The notes: generated from the letters alone by a model not told the origin. Positions 34,870 through 43,611 are shown, counted from the first letter of the stretch. The stretch is DNA of 49,916 bases from Nitrospirota bacterium (GCA_021847795.1 JAJZPZ010000006.1:1-49916), one strand, 5' to 3'. Numbers and translations: made by a program.

Positions 34870-35664
34870 TTACCAGCCTCCTGATGCGCCGCCGCCGCCG
34901 AACCCTCCTCCTCCGCCGCCGCCGAAGCCGCCATCACCACCACCGCCGAAGCCGCCGCCCCCTGACCAACCCCCTCCCCCCCTGCCGGAAGAGAAGAAGA
35001 GGAGGATGCAGATCCCGGGATGCTTGATCGCGAAGATCATCACCACAATGAGGACTGCCAGGAGTATGATGCCTCGAAGAGGACTGATCCGGTACTCTGC
35101 GCCGCCCCCGTACTGCTCATAGTTTTCGCCCCGGTCAGGCAGCCCTGTGATGGCAACTCCCTCGTTGGAGGCGATGGTCCTGACAATGGCGAGGGCAGCT
35201 TCAGATATGCCGGCGCTGTAGTCGCCCTTTCTGAAATTTGGGACCAGGTACGCCCTTCCCAGGGAGCCGACAAAACTGTCAGGCAGGACCCCTTCAAGTC
35301 CATACCCCACCTCAAAGCGGTATTTCCGCTCCTGAATTGCCACAACCATCAGTACCCCGTTGTCTTTTTTCTTTTGCCCGAGCTTCCATTTTTCTGCGGT
35401 CCTGAGGGTAAACTCATCGATGCCTTCGCCATCAAGGCTCCGGACAGTGAGAATGACCATCTGGGCTGTGGTCTTCTGCTCAAGCTCCCCGAGATACCCG
35501 TTCAACTGTGCTCTCGCGTCATCTTTTATGACACCTGCAAGGTCGACCACATAGTCGGGAGGAACCGCAGGGGGCTCAGGAGTGGAGGCATAGGCTGCAA
35601 CAGGAAAAAAAGGGAGCAGGAGAACGATAAGCAGTAACACGTGGCGAATAACAAGTAACGGCAT
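34870..35664 (-). CDS. TPM-domain protein (YgcG type) with glycine-rich tail
   Basis: The protein has a signal peptide (MPLLVIRHVLLLIVLLLPFF... AAYA), a TPM domain (about residues 35-165; DYVVDLAGVI, WKLGQKKKDNGVLMVVA, YGLEGVLPD), a transmembrane segment near residue 205 (GIILLAVLIVVMIFAIK) and a glycine-rich tail ending GGGGASGGW. The frame is open 41 codons further upstream, overlapping the next gene, but ATG 35664 starts a clean signal peptide. No good ribosome-binding site is visible for it because the sequence just upstream is a TAAC-type repeat. TPM proteins are often linked with LemA. Confidence 0.85.
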   Translation of the reverse strand: MPLLVIRHVLLLIVLLLPFFPVAAYASTPEPPAVPPDYVVDLAGVIKDDARAQLNGYLGELEQKTTAQMVILTVRSLDGEGIDEFTLRTAEKWKLGQKKKDNGVLMVVAIQERKYRFEVGYGLEGVLPDSFVGSLGRAYLVPNFRKGDYSAGISEAALAIVRTIASNEGVAITGLPDRGENYEQYGGGAEYRISPLRGIILLAVLIVVMIFAIKHPGICILLFFSSGRGGGGWSGGGGFGGGGDGGFGGGGGGGFGGGGASGGW

Positions 35665-35730
35665 GTTATCTTTTAACTTGTTGCTTGTTACTGATGGCTT
35701 GTTACTGCCTTTAGCGTTACTGTCTTTATA
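35632..35730. repeat. TAAC/AAGT-rich repeat (family C), copy 3
   Basis: Units such as AATAACAAGTAACGG, TTTAACTTGTTGCTTGTTACTG and GGCTTGTTACTGCC overlap the start codon, the ribosome-binding position and the beginning of the signal peptide of the TPM-domain gene, and reach the 3' end of the upstream gene. Confidence 0.75.
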
Positions 35731-36472
35731 TCTGAAGATCTTCAATAGTCCTGTCCACATCTTCAAGCACCGCATAGTAATCCTCAAAAATGCGGTGGAT
35801 CTCCTCGCCCGAGGGCTTCTTAACCCCGGATCTCACCATAAGCAATCTTTCGAAAACACCCGCATCTATGGACGTCAGCTCCTGGAGTGTCCTGATTGCT
35901 TCATGCCGCTTGACCGGGGACTCCTTGCCGAGGAGATAAATGAGCGCCCTGATTAAAGGCATGCACCCGACGATAGACCGGGAAAGGATATCGGCGAGCG
36001 CCCCCTTCTCTCCGAGCGATGAGATATAACTCTGCCTCAGGCCGATGAGTTTCACCTTTATCTCCCGTTCGCACTGGAGCCTCAGGTGGCCCTTTTCAAT
36101 GGGGAGATTGCCGAATATGTCATCTCCCATAATGGTCTTGTGGATCAGCCTGAAATCGTGGAACTCCATGGGAAAGGCATCGAGAGAATTACGAATATGC
36201 TCAGGTGTCATGATCAGGGGGGCGGCAATTCCCTTTTTCCTGTATTTTTTCCCCAGGGAGGCGATAAACCTGAGAAAACCGAAATCAACTTTCTCAAGGA
36301 CAATTACGGAATGGATGACGGAAGTCTTTTCCTTAAAATCAGGGGTGACGGCGCTCCCCACAAGGTGAATGGAATGTATGCTTTCAGGACACTCCTTCAG
36401 CATCTCTCCGAAAAAGGGGGTTATACGGTCCGCTACAACCGGGTTGAGGCCGACAAGATGCATTTCTTTCAT
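35726..36472 (-). CDS. Hypothetical protein with a nucleotidyltransferase-like N-terminus
   Basis: The 248-residue protein is not firmly identified. Residues about 20-75 (SIHLVGSAVTPDFKEKTSVI) look like a degenerate nucleotidyltransferase fold (GS motif followed by acidic residues), and the C-terminal part (about 140-245) is helical. Catalytic acidic pairs are not clear, so it may be inactive or regulatory. It is upstream of, and overlaps the possible longer form of, the TPM-domain gene. The LemA, TPM and this protein may form one unit. Confidence 0.65.
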   Translation of the reverse strand: MKEMHLVGLNPVVADRITPFFGEMLKECPESIHSIHLVGSAVTPDFKEKTSVIHSVIVLEKVDFGFLRFIASLGKKYRKKGIAAPLIMTPEHIRNSLDAFPMEFHDFRLIHKTIMGDDIFGNLPIEKGHLRLQCEREIKVKLIGLRQSYISSLGEKGALADILSRSIVGCMPLIRALIYLLGKESPVKRHEAIRTLQELTSIDAGVFERLLMVRSGVKKPSGEEIHRIFEDYYAVLEDVDRTIEDLQI

Positions 36473-36527
36473 ATCTCAGAATTATACCAGGTGACGCCTG
36501 TTTTTGCATACACGATCTATAAAGACC

Positions 36528-36646
36528 GTGATGCGTGATGAGTGATGCGTGATGAGTGATGAGTTGAAGGATAAAAGCCCGTTACATCTTACGTCTCACG
36601 TCTCAGGGTCTTTCTACTCATCACCCATTACGCATCACTCATCACT
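36528..36646. repeat. GATGCGTGATGAGT-type palindrome (family D), copy 2
   Basis: The left arm (GTGATGCGTGATGAGTGATG...) and the right arm (CATCACCCATTACGCATCACTC) are complementary and separated by about 40 bases. The same motif occurs before tsaB at 4616-4692. It lies between two minus-strand genes. Confidence 0.75.
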
Positions 36647-36659
36647 GCCTTTAAGCTCT

Positions 36660-37103
36660 TCACATCTTGAACAGCGTGAGCGGCTCGGGCGCCTTCTTGC
36701 CGTCCTTCCGCCTCCCGTTTTTCTTTGCAGCGGGCGCCGCCGTTGCAGGCCTCTTTCCCACGGGCGCGGCCGCCTTTTTTTTCGGCTTTTTTGCTGTTTC
36801 CTTTTTTACCGCCTTTTTTGCCGCTTTTTTTGCGGCCTGTTCTGCTGCAGGCTTTCCGGCTGAGGGCTTCTTTGCTCCGGTCTTCTTTTTCCGCCTTGTA
36901 TTACGGTAGGGCATGAAAACATAGAGCGGGCATTCAGTGGTCCTGCAGTCTGAAATGCCGTCTGCATAATAGGACATGCAGTCATAGCACCGCGCAAGAA
37001 TTGCATCCTTCATTGCCAGGTCTTTCCCTTTCAGGTAGTTCATAAGCTCTCTTCTGCCGTGAGCAGAAACGCCGTGTTTTCTGATGGACTCAAGTTTTGT
37101 CAT
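36660..37103 (-). CDS. Cysteine-motif protein with a lysine/alanine-rich histone H1-like tail
   Basis: The 147-residue protein has an N-terminal part with RCYDCMSYYADGISDCRTTE followed by CPLYVFMPYR (four Cys, residues about 39-62), a probable metal-binding module, and a tail of about 75 residues of KKAAKKAVKKE-type repeats. The tail resembles bacterial histone H1-like DNA-binding tails. GAGGG six bases before ATG 37103 favours this start over an ATG 7 codons upstream. The function is unknown; nucleic-acid binding is inferred. A low-complexity tail may vary in length between strains. Confidence 0.7.
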   Translation of the reverse strand: MTKLESIRKHGVSAHGRRELMNYLKGKDLAMKDAILARCYDCMSYYADGISDCRTTECPLYVFMPYRNTRRKKKTGAKKPSAGKPAAEQAAKKAAKKAVKKETAKKPKKKAAAPVGKRPATAAPAAKKNGRRKDGKKAPEPLTLFKM

Positions 37104-37445
37104 CTGTTCCCTCGTAGTGTGCATAATAAAAAAGCTTTTTACAACATCCGGATAACCGAAGGGAAGTTATGGAGAAAGAGCATTTCAGGACTACGGCTTT
37201 CAGAGAACCGACTACAGCGTTCCGAAGACAACTGCCTCACTGTCCCCCTGCAGCCGGCTTGCGCCCGGTCTATTGCCGGACCTGTACACATCAATACGTC
37301 AATTAAATTGAACTCTCCCGGTTAACCATGCCGGCCTTTACCAACATTCCGATATAGTATACATTTGTATATCTTATAATTTCAAACAGGACCTTTCAGA
37401 TAACTTTCCAGCCTTGTGTGCGCCGGCGAAAGCACAGAGTGCTCC
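37104..37445. other. Intergenic stretch without a supported gene
   Basis: A 45-codon frame at 37169-37306 with two Cys pairs is possible but weak. Near 37357-37370 the sequence TATACATTTGTATA is a perfect inverted repeat and is followed by CTTATAAT, which may be regulatory. Nothing else is recognised. Confidence 0.3.
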
Positions 37446-38117
37446 TTAGTGCGCCCTGTTGTCGGTTTCCGTTTTCCGGACCTTTGCACAAAACTGCATA
37501 TTGACTGATACCATCTGCTGCTGGACCTTCCGGTAAGAGATGCCGAAGTCCCTCTGCAGCGCCGCAGCGATATCTGCATACCTGCCGAAGACCTCCCCTA
37601 CACGGGAAGCGCTGTACTGGTGGACAAATTTCCTGCATAAGGCATGGGCCTCATCCGTTTCCATATACGGAGTCCCCCGAAGGGCCCTGTCGACCTGGAG
37701 CGCAATCTCCCCCTTCAACTCATCCGATTCATCTCCGTTGACGCGCCTTTGAAAAAGCTCCCCCACCTTAAGGAGATCACCCTCCAGGCACTTGTCGAAT
37801 CCCGTGCAGTTCATGCAGGAGCATTTCAATTCGTCTTTCAGAGTTTCAATGAGATAGGTTTCCAGGATGCCCCTGAACAGCTCGTCCTGCTCAGGGCTCT
37901 TTATCTCCAGGAGCCTTGAAACAAAGTCAGCGCTCTCTTCGGCAACCGCGTCCGGTGTCTCTTTCACTCTTTTTGAATTCTCCGAGCCTATTATGCTGCT
38001 CGCCAGGATGACATAATACCTCAGGTCCTCCGGGAACATACCGAGCTTCTTCCTGAACTCCCTGGCGCTCAGCTCGTAAAGAACGGCCAGAGATGAAAAG
38101 GTCCTCTTGTCCGGCAT
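37446..38117 (-). CDS. Hypothetical protein with a cysteine cluster
   Basis: I do not recognise this 223-residue protein. It is mostly predicted helical and has a central cluster LKCSCMNCTGFDKC (residues about 98-111) that could bind zinc or an iron-sulfur cluster. The C-terminal part (RDFGISYRKVQQQMVSVNMQ) is amphipathic. It lies 15 bases downstream of the PAS-GGDEF-EAL gene on the same strand, so the two are probably co-transcribed and it may be its effector or partner. Confidence 0.6.
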   Translation of the reverse strand: MPDKRTFSSLAVLYELSAREFRKKLGMFPEDLRYYVILASSIIGSENSKRVKETPDAVAEESADFVSRLLEIKSPEQDELFRGILETYLIETLKDELKCSCMNCTGFDKCLEGDLLKVGELFQRRVNGDESDELKGEIALQVDRALRGTPYMETDEAHALCRKFVHQYSASRVGEVFGRYADIAAALQRDFGISYRKVQQQMVSVNMQFCAKVRKTETDNRAH

Positions 38118-38132
38118 TTGCGTATCCCCTTC

Positions 38133-40079
38133 TTATTTATACAGCATTATCATATCGTTAAATTCCTCGGCCCCTGCCGCCTCGCCGAAGAGGAACCCCT
38201 GTATCCCGTCACACCCGCTGCCCTGCAAAAAAGCAAACTGGTCTTCGGTTTCAACGCCTTCGGCAACCACTTCCAGTTTAAGACTATGGGACATGGCTAT
38301 TACCGCCTTGACAATGGCCTGGTCATCCGGGTCCGTTGTAAGTCCGCTTATAAAGGACCGGTCTATCTTGAGCTTCTGGATGGGCAGTTTCTTGAGATAA
38401 CTTAAGGATGAATAGCCCGTGCCGAAGTCGTCTATGGAAAAGCTGACACCCATGTCGTTCAACCTGGTCATATTGAGGACTGCATGCCGCACGTCCTGCA
38501 TGGCAGTGCTTTCGGTTATTTCGAGTTCCAGGAATTCAGGGCGCATGCAGGTATCGCGCAGTATCCGCGAAACCATCTCCACGAAATCAGGCTGCTGGAA
38601 ACGGCCTGCCGAGATATTCACGGTTACTTTGAGGAGAGGATATCCCGCCTCCTGCCATGCCCTGTTCTGGGCGCAGGCAGTGCGCAGCACCCATTCATCA
38701 AGGAGCATGATAAGTCCGGTCTCTTCGGCGAGAGGGACGAACTGCTTTGGACTGAGCAGCCCCCATGCAGGATGCTGCCACCGCACCAACGCCTCTGCAC
38801 AGATTATCTGCCGTGTCCGGGAACACAACTGGGGCTGGTAGCGCACGATGAGCTCACCCCGCTCAAGGGTCTGCCTGAGGCTGCTCTCCATGGCCATTCT
38901 TTCGATGGTCCTGGTGTTCATGGCAGAATTATAAAACTGGTAATTGTTCCTTCCTGTTTCTTTTGCGTAATACATGGCCACATCGGCGCTCTTGAACAGG
39001 GTATCAGCCTGTTCCCCGTCACCGGGATACAGGCTGATGCCGATGCTCACGGTTATATGAAATTGATACCCCTCAATAAGATAAGGCTCCCGGATACGCG
39101 CCTGGAGCTTCCGTGCCGTCCTGTATGCATCCTCTTCTTGGGTGATGTGATGCAGCAGTATGGTATATTCGTCTCCCCCGATACGGGCAACCGTGTCCGA
39201 CTCACGGACACAGGACTTCAGGCGGCCTGCGACCTCTTTCAGCAGCTGGTCACCGGCCTTGTGTCCCAGAGTATCGTTGATGTTCTTAAAGCGGTCAAGG
39301 TCGAGGAAAAGCACGGCAGTCATGCTGCGTGTGCGTTGCGCCTGGGCCAGGGCAAGATTGAGGCGGTCCATGAACAACATTCTGTTGGGCAGCTCTGTAA
39401 CCAAGTCGTAGTAGGCCTGGTATTTAATCGCCTCTTCCATCATTCGTTTCTCTGTAATGTCCAGGCAGGAGATCATGATGCAGAGGGGCAATTCCATTTC
39501 ATCTCTCACCACGTTTGCACAGAACTGGACATCGAAAAGAGAGCCGTCCTTTTTTTTCCCTTTCACTTCTCCGATGTATGTGCCGTTTTCGAGGATACGC
39601 TCGATTATGCCGGCAGCTTCTTCCGGACTTTCCAGGAATTCCGACACATGCCTTCCCAGGATTTCCCCCTCTCCCGCGAAGCCCCACATAGTCAGGCTCG
39701 CGCGGTTTATATAGGTAAGCCTGCCGGCAAGATCGGAGGTGGAAATGCCGTTGATCGAGGTTTCTATGGCTTTGTGTTTTACCATGAGGGATTTCTGTAC
39801 CAGCTTGCGCTCAGCGATCTCCTGTTTCAATTTCTTGTTGATAACCGAGACCCTCCTCATATGGAGCCCCATCCGCTGCGCAAAGAAAACCGCAGCCGCA
39901 AACCCCAGCAGAATAAAACCCAATGCGGTATTGAACTGCATAGGCGCAAATTCCGGATGCGCCAGCACCACAGCCGGGATCTGCGCATACCATCCCGCCA
40001 TTACGGCAAGGCCGAGGACCGCGGAGATTGCTCCCGCCAGCGCCGGCACATAGGTTTTAAGATTATCTCTTCTTTTCAC
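38133..40079 (-). CDS. Membrane PAS-GGDEF-EAL protein (c-di-GMP turnover)
   Basis: The 648-residue protein has two N-terminal membrane segments (about residues 10-70), a short coiled coil, a PAS domain (about 95-215; GISTSDLAGRLTYINRASLT), a GGDEF domain (about 225-385) and an EAL domain (about 395-645). The cyclase signature is RIGGDEYTILL with an I-site RESD five residues before; Tyr replaces the usual Phe. The EAL domain keeps EALVRWQHP, VNISAGRF, LELEITEST, IDDFGTGYSS, LKIDRSFI and AEGVETEDQ, so it should hydrolyse c-di-GMP. Whether the cyclase half is active or a regulator is unclear. The hypothetical gene at 37446 follows it. Confidence 0.93.
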   Translation of the reverse strand: MKRRDNLKTYVPALAGAISAVLGLAVMAGWYAQIPAVVLAHPEFAPMQFNTALGFILLGFAAAVFFAQRMGLHMRRVSVINKKLKQEIAERKLVQKSLMVKHKAIETSINGISTSDLAGRLTYINRASLTMWGFAGEGEILGRHVSEFLESPEEAAGIIERILENGTYIGEVKGKKKDGSLFDVQFCANVVRDEMELPLCIMISCLDITEKRMMEEAIKYQAYYDLVTELPNRMLFMDRLNLALAQAQRTRSMTAVLFLDLDRFKNINDTLGHKAGDQLLKEVAGRLKSCVRESDTVARIGGDEYTILLHHITQEEDAYRTARKLQARIREPYLIEGYQFHITVSIGISLYPGDGEQADTLFKSADVAMYYAKETGRNNYQFYNSAMNTRTIERMAMESSLRQTLERGELIVRYQPQLCSRTRQIICAEALVRWQHPAWGLLSPKQFVPLAEETGLIMLLDEWVLRTACAQNRAWQEAGYPLLKVTVNISAGRFQQPDFVEMVSRILRDTCMRPEFLELEITESTAMQDVRHAVLNMTRLNDMGVSFSIDDFGTGYSSLSYLKKLPIQKLKIDRSFISGLTTDPDDQAIVKAVIAMSHSLKLEVVAEGVETEDQFAFLQGSGCDGIQGFLFGEAAGAEEFNDMIMLYK

Positions 40080-40500
40080 AAAGCCGCCTCTTCATGGGCC
40101 TTCAGCAAAGACCCCTTTGATATCGCGCTACGGTCCGGCTACGGCCGCCCAATTGCGTGGCTGCACCCTTCCGGAAGATGCCTGACAGAGAAAACAGCCG
40201 GCCCTTGCCGTCGGCAGATACAGAAGCTGACATTATACCAAATTGCAGGGCCAAGTTCCAACGCCACCGGGATTCAACTTCAACAGCAATTCCCCGCATG
40301 CGGAGAATTCCACGGGCCTATTTCAAAGCCGGGATTGCCGGAGGCCCCCGCAGTTCATTCATTCAGGTCTTTCGAAACCTCTTTACCAACAGTAGCTTTT
40401 TTTGGAAATAGCGGTATAATACGGGAAAGTTCGGGATGGGCGCGCGTGCAAAAACGCCAGCGCTTGCAAAGACCATCAGTCCGGAACAAAGGAGGCAGAG
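40080..40500. other. Divergent intergenic region
   Basis: It separates the minus-strand GGDEF-EAL gene from the plus-strand hypothetical gene. TATAAT at 40415-40420 points toward the plus-strand gene but no matching -35 box is seen. I find no gene or repeat in it. Confidence 0.35.
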
Positions 40501-40845
40501 ATGAGTCAGGATGATACGTTCAGAACCACATTGAGAGGGTATTATTATGCCGCCGGCATTTTGGGGAACCAGCAGAACGACCCGCTCTGCTGCAATTGCG
40601 CCGCCTTTGCAAGGACAGCAGAGGCCATTATCAACAGCTTCTTCAAATTCCAGAATACCCATGCAGCCGAAAGGAAGAGGCTTCCCGAGGAGTTCTCGAC
40701 GCTTTTCAACGATATATCCGACAGGGTTGCCGTTATCGGGCAGCCCGAAGCCCCCATACGGCAGAAGAAGGCAGGCAACTGCAAGCTTCCGCAGGGAGTC
40801 TGTTTTACAAAAGAAGTCGCTGTTTTTTTGGAGAAGATAAACTGA
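40501..40845 (+). CDS. Small hypothetical protein with CCNC motif
   Basis: I do not recognise this 114-residue soluble protein. It has a CCNC motif at residues 30-33 (QQNDPLCCNCAAFA) and a later KAGNCKLPQGVC, which together could form a metal site. Aromatic and helical segments lie between. AAGGAGG five to six bases before the ATG supports translation. It stands alone on the plus strand between minus-strand genes. Confidence 0.6.
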   Translation: MSQDDTFRTTLRGYYYAAGILGNQQNDPLCCNCAAFARTAEAIINSFFKFQNTHAAERKRLPEEFSTLFNDISDRVAVIGQPEAPIRQKKAGNCKLPQGVCFTKEVAVFLEKIN

Positions 40846-40943
40846 TAGCTGAAAAAAGCGGTATTGGGTTGTTATGGGCGGACATGATCATTTTATGGCC
40901 GGACGGCCTGTATTCCCATAGCCTCATGTACCGCACCCCGGAT

Positions 40944-41492
40944 TCAGAAACTTACGGACATCATGAGATATTGAGAATTGATGCCCTTGTTGCAGTGATA
41001 CAGATGGCCGTTGGAAAGGTGTCTCACCCTGTAAGAGAGGCTTGCCGGCCTTCCCTGGAATGTGAATTCAAGTCCGGCGTTTGCCATGGCGCTGAAAAGG
41101 AATGGACCTTTAAGCCTGTCTCCGTCCAGATAGGTGTGGGTTGAATAGTTGATTCCCCCGCCGATTTCAGCAAAGGGCCTTACCCTGCCCTTGGGTAATA
41201 TAGCCCTGAAAAACGGCGCCACTCCCAGCACAGCATTAAACTTGTCATGAAAATCGATAAATTCCGCATTGCCCTCGATCCGGAACCTCAGGAAGCCAGT
41301 TCCCTTCACCGGGATGGAAACCGCGGGAGCAAGGAGAAGCTGCCTGCTGTCGAGGTTGCTAAGACTTATGCCCGGGCCAAGGGCGAATTCGAAACGATGC
41401 GGACTCTCCGCTGCAGAGCTTTCAACCGGAAAACCGAAAAACAGGACACAGCACAAGAACAGCAATAAAACGCAGCCGGCCCGCCTTCCCAT
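40944..41492 (-). CDS. Lipid A 3-O-deacylase (PagL family)
   Basis: The 182-residue protein has a signal peptide (LLLFLCCVLFFGFPVESSAA) and an eight-stranded outer-membrane barrel pattern with terminal MMSVSF. The family block near the end reads VRHLSNGHLYHCNKGINSQY (about 155-174), which holds the His-Ser catalytic pair of PagL-like enzymes that remove the 3-O acyl chain of lipid A. The terminal Phe supports outer-membrane insertion. It lies next to efflux genes but in its own transcription unit, with a family A repeat between it and emrB. Confidence 0.8.
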   Translation of the reverse strand: MGRRAGCVLLLFLCCVLFFGFPVESSAAESPHRFEFALGPGISLSNLDSRQLLLAPAVSIPVKGTGFLRFRIEGNAEFIDFHDKFNAVLGVAPFFRAILPKGRVRPFAEIGGGINYSTHTYLDGDRLKGPFLFSAMANAGLEFTFQGRPASLSYRVRHLSNGHLYHCNKGINSQYLMMSVSF

Positions 41493-41603
41493 AAGCTTCT
41501 CCTGTTATAAAGTGGAATTCCCGGAACGAATATTAAACGCAGAGCTTTCTTTCTCAAGTGTAGCCGATTTTTTACTCAAGGGGAAGAAGTAAATGATAAG
41601 GGC

Positions 41604-41745
41604 AAGCACGAAATCCTAAACAAAGGAGAAATTCTAAATCCTAAGCACGAAACAAAATGAGAAATTCGAATGCTCAAAACCGGTTTGGACTTTGGTTATT
41701 TGAATTTGTTTAGGGTTTGGTGCTTAGGATTTAGAGCTTGTCTTT
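41604..41745. repeat. Interspersed AT-rich repeat (family A), copy 5
   Basis: It shows CGAAATCCTAAACAAAGG and AATTCTAAATCCTAAGC blocks, a centre AATGCTCAAAACCGGTTTGG and complementary GTTTAGG and GGATTTAGAGC blocks. It lies between emrB and the PagL-like gene. Confidence 0.85.
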
Positions 41746-41748
41746 TAT

Positions 41749-43287
41749 TCAGTGCATCCCCGCAGGAGCGCTGCCTTTGCCTCTCCTCATGATAAGGAGG
41801 AGGGGGAGGATGCAGATCATGATGGCGCTGACTATAAAGAAGGCATCATTAAAAGAGAGCATGGAGGCCTGCCTGATAAGCTGCCGGTAAATATTTCCCA
41901 ATGCCCCATAGTGGGCGGAGGAACTGTCGAATCCCCTGAGCCGGAGCATCTGCGCGCCCTGCTGCGTTGCGATCTGGTATGCCCTGTCAAAAGGCGTCAA
42001 ATGCTCCACAAGGCGTGCCTGATGGAACTGGCTCCGCCTCGCAATAACAGTGGTGACAAAGGCCACTCCGAAGCTGCCCCCGAGGTTTCTCAGGAGATTG
42101 TAAATCGCCGTCGCATTCCCCATATCTTCCTTTTTTATGGTGGAGAGGGTGAGAGTGGTCAGGGGGATAAAGAGAAATCCCATGCCGACCCCGAGCACAA
42201 TCCTCGGCCAGAGCAGGGTGACGAAATCAGCGGAGAGATCAAACCGCGACATCATGTGCGTCGCATAGGCGCATACTATGATCCCGAAGGCCAGAAGCCC
42301 CTTGGGATTGACCTTAGTGACCAGCCTCCCGGCTATAGGCATTGCAAGCAGCGTTGCGATGCCGCCGGGCCCGAGTACCAGCCCCGCAAGGGTTGCGGTG
42401 TATCCCATCAAGGTCTGGAGGTAGATGGGGAGCAGGACGATACTGGCGAAGAGATTAAAAAAGGCAAAGAACATCACGACATTGCCGGTGCTGAAGGAGA
42501 CATTCCTGAATGTCCTGAGGTCGACAACAGGGTGCTCCGCAAAGAGTTCGACGACAACAAAGAGTATCAGGGACACCGCAGAAATGCAGCTCAGCCAGGC
42601 GATGAGGGGCGAAGAGAACCAATTATCCTGCTGCCCCTTGTCGAGGACGATCTGGAGGCAGCCGAGCCCGGTGGCAAGCAGGGCGAGGCCCCAGTAATCT
42701 ATCTTCATCACCTGGCGCTTCATATAGGGCGGGTCAGTGATAAAGAGCATGGCCATGAGGATGGAGATGATGCCTATAGGTATATTGATATAAAAGATCC
42801 AGTGCCATGACCAGTTGTCCGTAATCCATCCCCCGAGCAGGGGCCCGACAATAGGGCCGAACATAATGCCGATCCCGAAGACGGCCATTGCCATGCCGTG
42901 CTGGCGCGGAGGGAAAGATTCGAGGAGGATGGACTGGGAAATGGGCTGCAGCGCGCCGCCGCCGATACCCTGCAGTATCCTGAAGACGATAAGGCTCTGG
43001 AGGTTCCAGGCAGAGCCGCACAGGAAGGAACTGGCGGTAAAAAGGGATATGGAAAAGATCAGGTAGCGTTTTCTGCCGAAGAGCCTGCTCAGCCACCCGG
43101 TAATGGGAATGATGATCGCGTTTGAGACAAGGTAGGAAGTGATCGTCCACGTCGACTCATCGATGCCTGCCGAAAGGCTCCCGCGGATATGGTCGAGCGC
43201 CACATTGACCACGGACGTATCCACGATCTCGATGAGGGTCGGCAGCATGACCGTAAGCGCGATGATCCATTTGCCCCATTTATTCAT
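41749..43287 (-). CDS. emrB: DHA2-family multidrug efflux transporter (EmrB type)
   Basis: The 512-residue protein has 14 predicted membrane segments, as in DHA2 drug:proton antiporters. The block EIVDTSVVNVALDHIRG at residues 22-38 and WLSRLFGRKRYLI (the loop 2-3 signature) are typical of EmrB/QacA. It works with a periplasmic adaptor of the EmrA type and an outer-membrane TolC; both are encoded just upstream on the same strand. The 324-base gap to emrA contains a structured repeat. Substrates cannot be predicted. Confidence 0.9.
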   Translation of the reverse strand: MNKWGKWIIALTVMLPTLIEIVDTSVVNVALDHIRGSLSAGIDESTWTITSYLVSNAIIIPITGWLSRLFGRKRYLIFSISLFTASSFLCGSAWNLQSLIVFRILQGIGGGALQPISQSILLESFPPRQHGMAMAVFGIGIMFGPIVGPLLGGWITDNWSWHWIFYINIPIGIISILMAMLFITDPPYMKRQVMKIDYWGLALLATGLGCLQIVLDKGQQDNWFSSPLIAWLSCISAVSLILFVVVELFAEHPVVDLRTFRNVSFSTGNVVMFFAFFNLFASIVLLPIYLQTLMGYTATLAGLVLGPGGIATLLAMPIAGRLVTKVNPKGLLAFGIIVCAYATHMMSRFDLSADFVTLLWPRIVLGVGMGFLFIPLTTLTLSTIKKEDMGNATAIYNLLRNLGGSFGVAFVTTVIARRSQFHQARLVEHLTPFDRAYQIATQQGAQMLRLRGFDSSSAHYGALGNIYRQLIRQASMLSFNDAFFIVSAIMICILPLLLIMRRGKGSAPAGMH

Positions 43288-43384
43288 TATGACATCCCGT
43301 AGAGGTCAACATCCGGTTCTCCGAGTCTTCTCATTTAACCATTTTCACAATCTAAATCCTAAATCACAGGCACATGCAGAACAG

Positions 43385-43556
43385 GGCAGCGGGGCAGGGT
43401 ACGGAAAAGGCTTTCCCTGCGATACCCTGAAGTATTAGCCAACCACCTCTCAAGCCTTACTGAGAAACCACTTCTCCTGCTCTGGAAGAGAATCGTCGCC
43501 AAGTGATGATAATCTCATCGCATTGGAAAGTTTTTTCCGTACCCTGCCCTGCTGCC
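43385..43556. repeat. 172-bp structured element (family B), copy 1
   Basis: The ends are near-perfect inverted repeats: 43385-43408 pairs with 43533-43556 over 24 bases with a single G-U wobble when read as plus-strand RNA. Inner stems CTTTCC/GGAAAG and TGCGAT/ATCGCA extend the hairpin, leaving a conserved central domain with ACCCTGAAGTATT and AATCGTCGCCAAG. Flanking sequence (AATCTAAATCCTAAATC and TTTGGTGCTCATGG...) looks like the halves of a family A repeat, so this copy may be inserted in one. It lies between emrB and emrA. Confidence 0.8.
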
Positions 43557-43611
43557 GCTCCACATCTCAATTTTCCCACTCCATAAGCTTTATATGCTTT
43601 GGGTTTGGTGC

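Noticed and set aside
37169-37306. Possible 45-residue protein with Cys pairs
   Set aside because: Only a weak ribosome-binding site, no family match, and unusual composition; noted within the gap description instead.
37357-37378. TATACATTTGTATA inverted repeat as an operator
   Set aside because: AT-rich palindromes arise easily by chance and no gene starts directly downstream on the plus strand.
38484-40514. A 676-codon plus-strand open frame opposite the GGDEF-EAL gene
   Set aside because: It is antisense to a clearly real gene with intact catalytic motifs, its translation is rich in His, Pro and Arg without recognisable domains, and GC-rich third positions explain the lack of stops.
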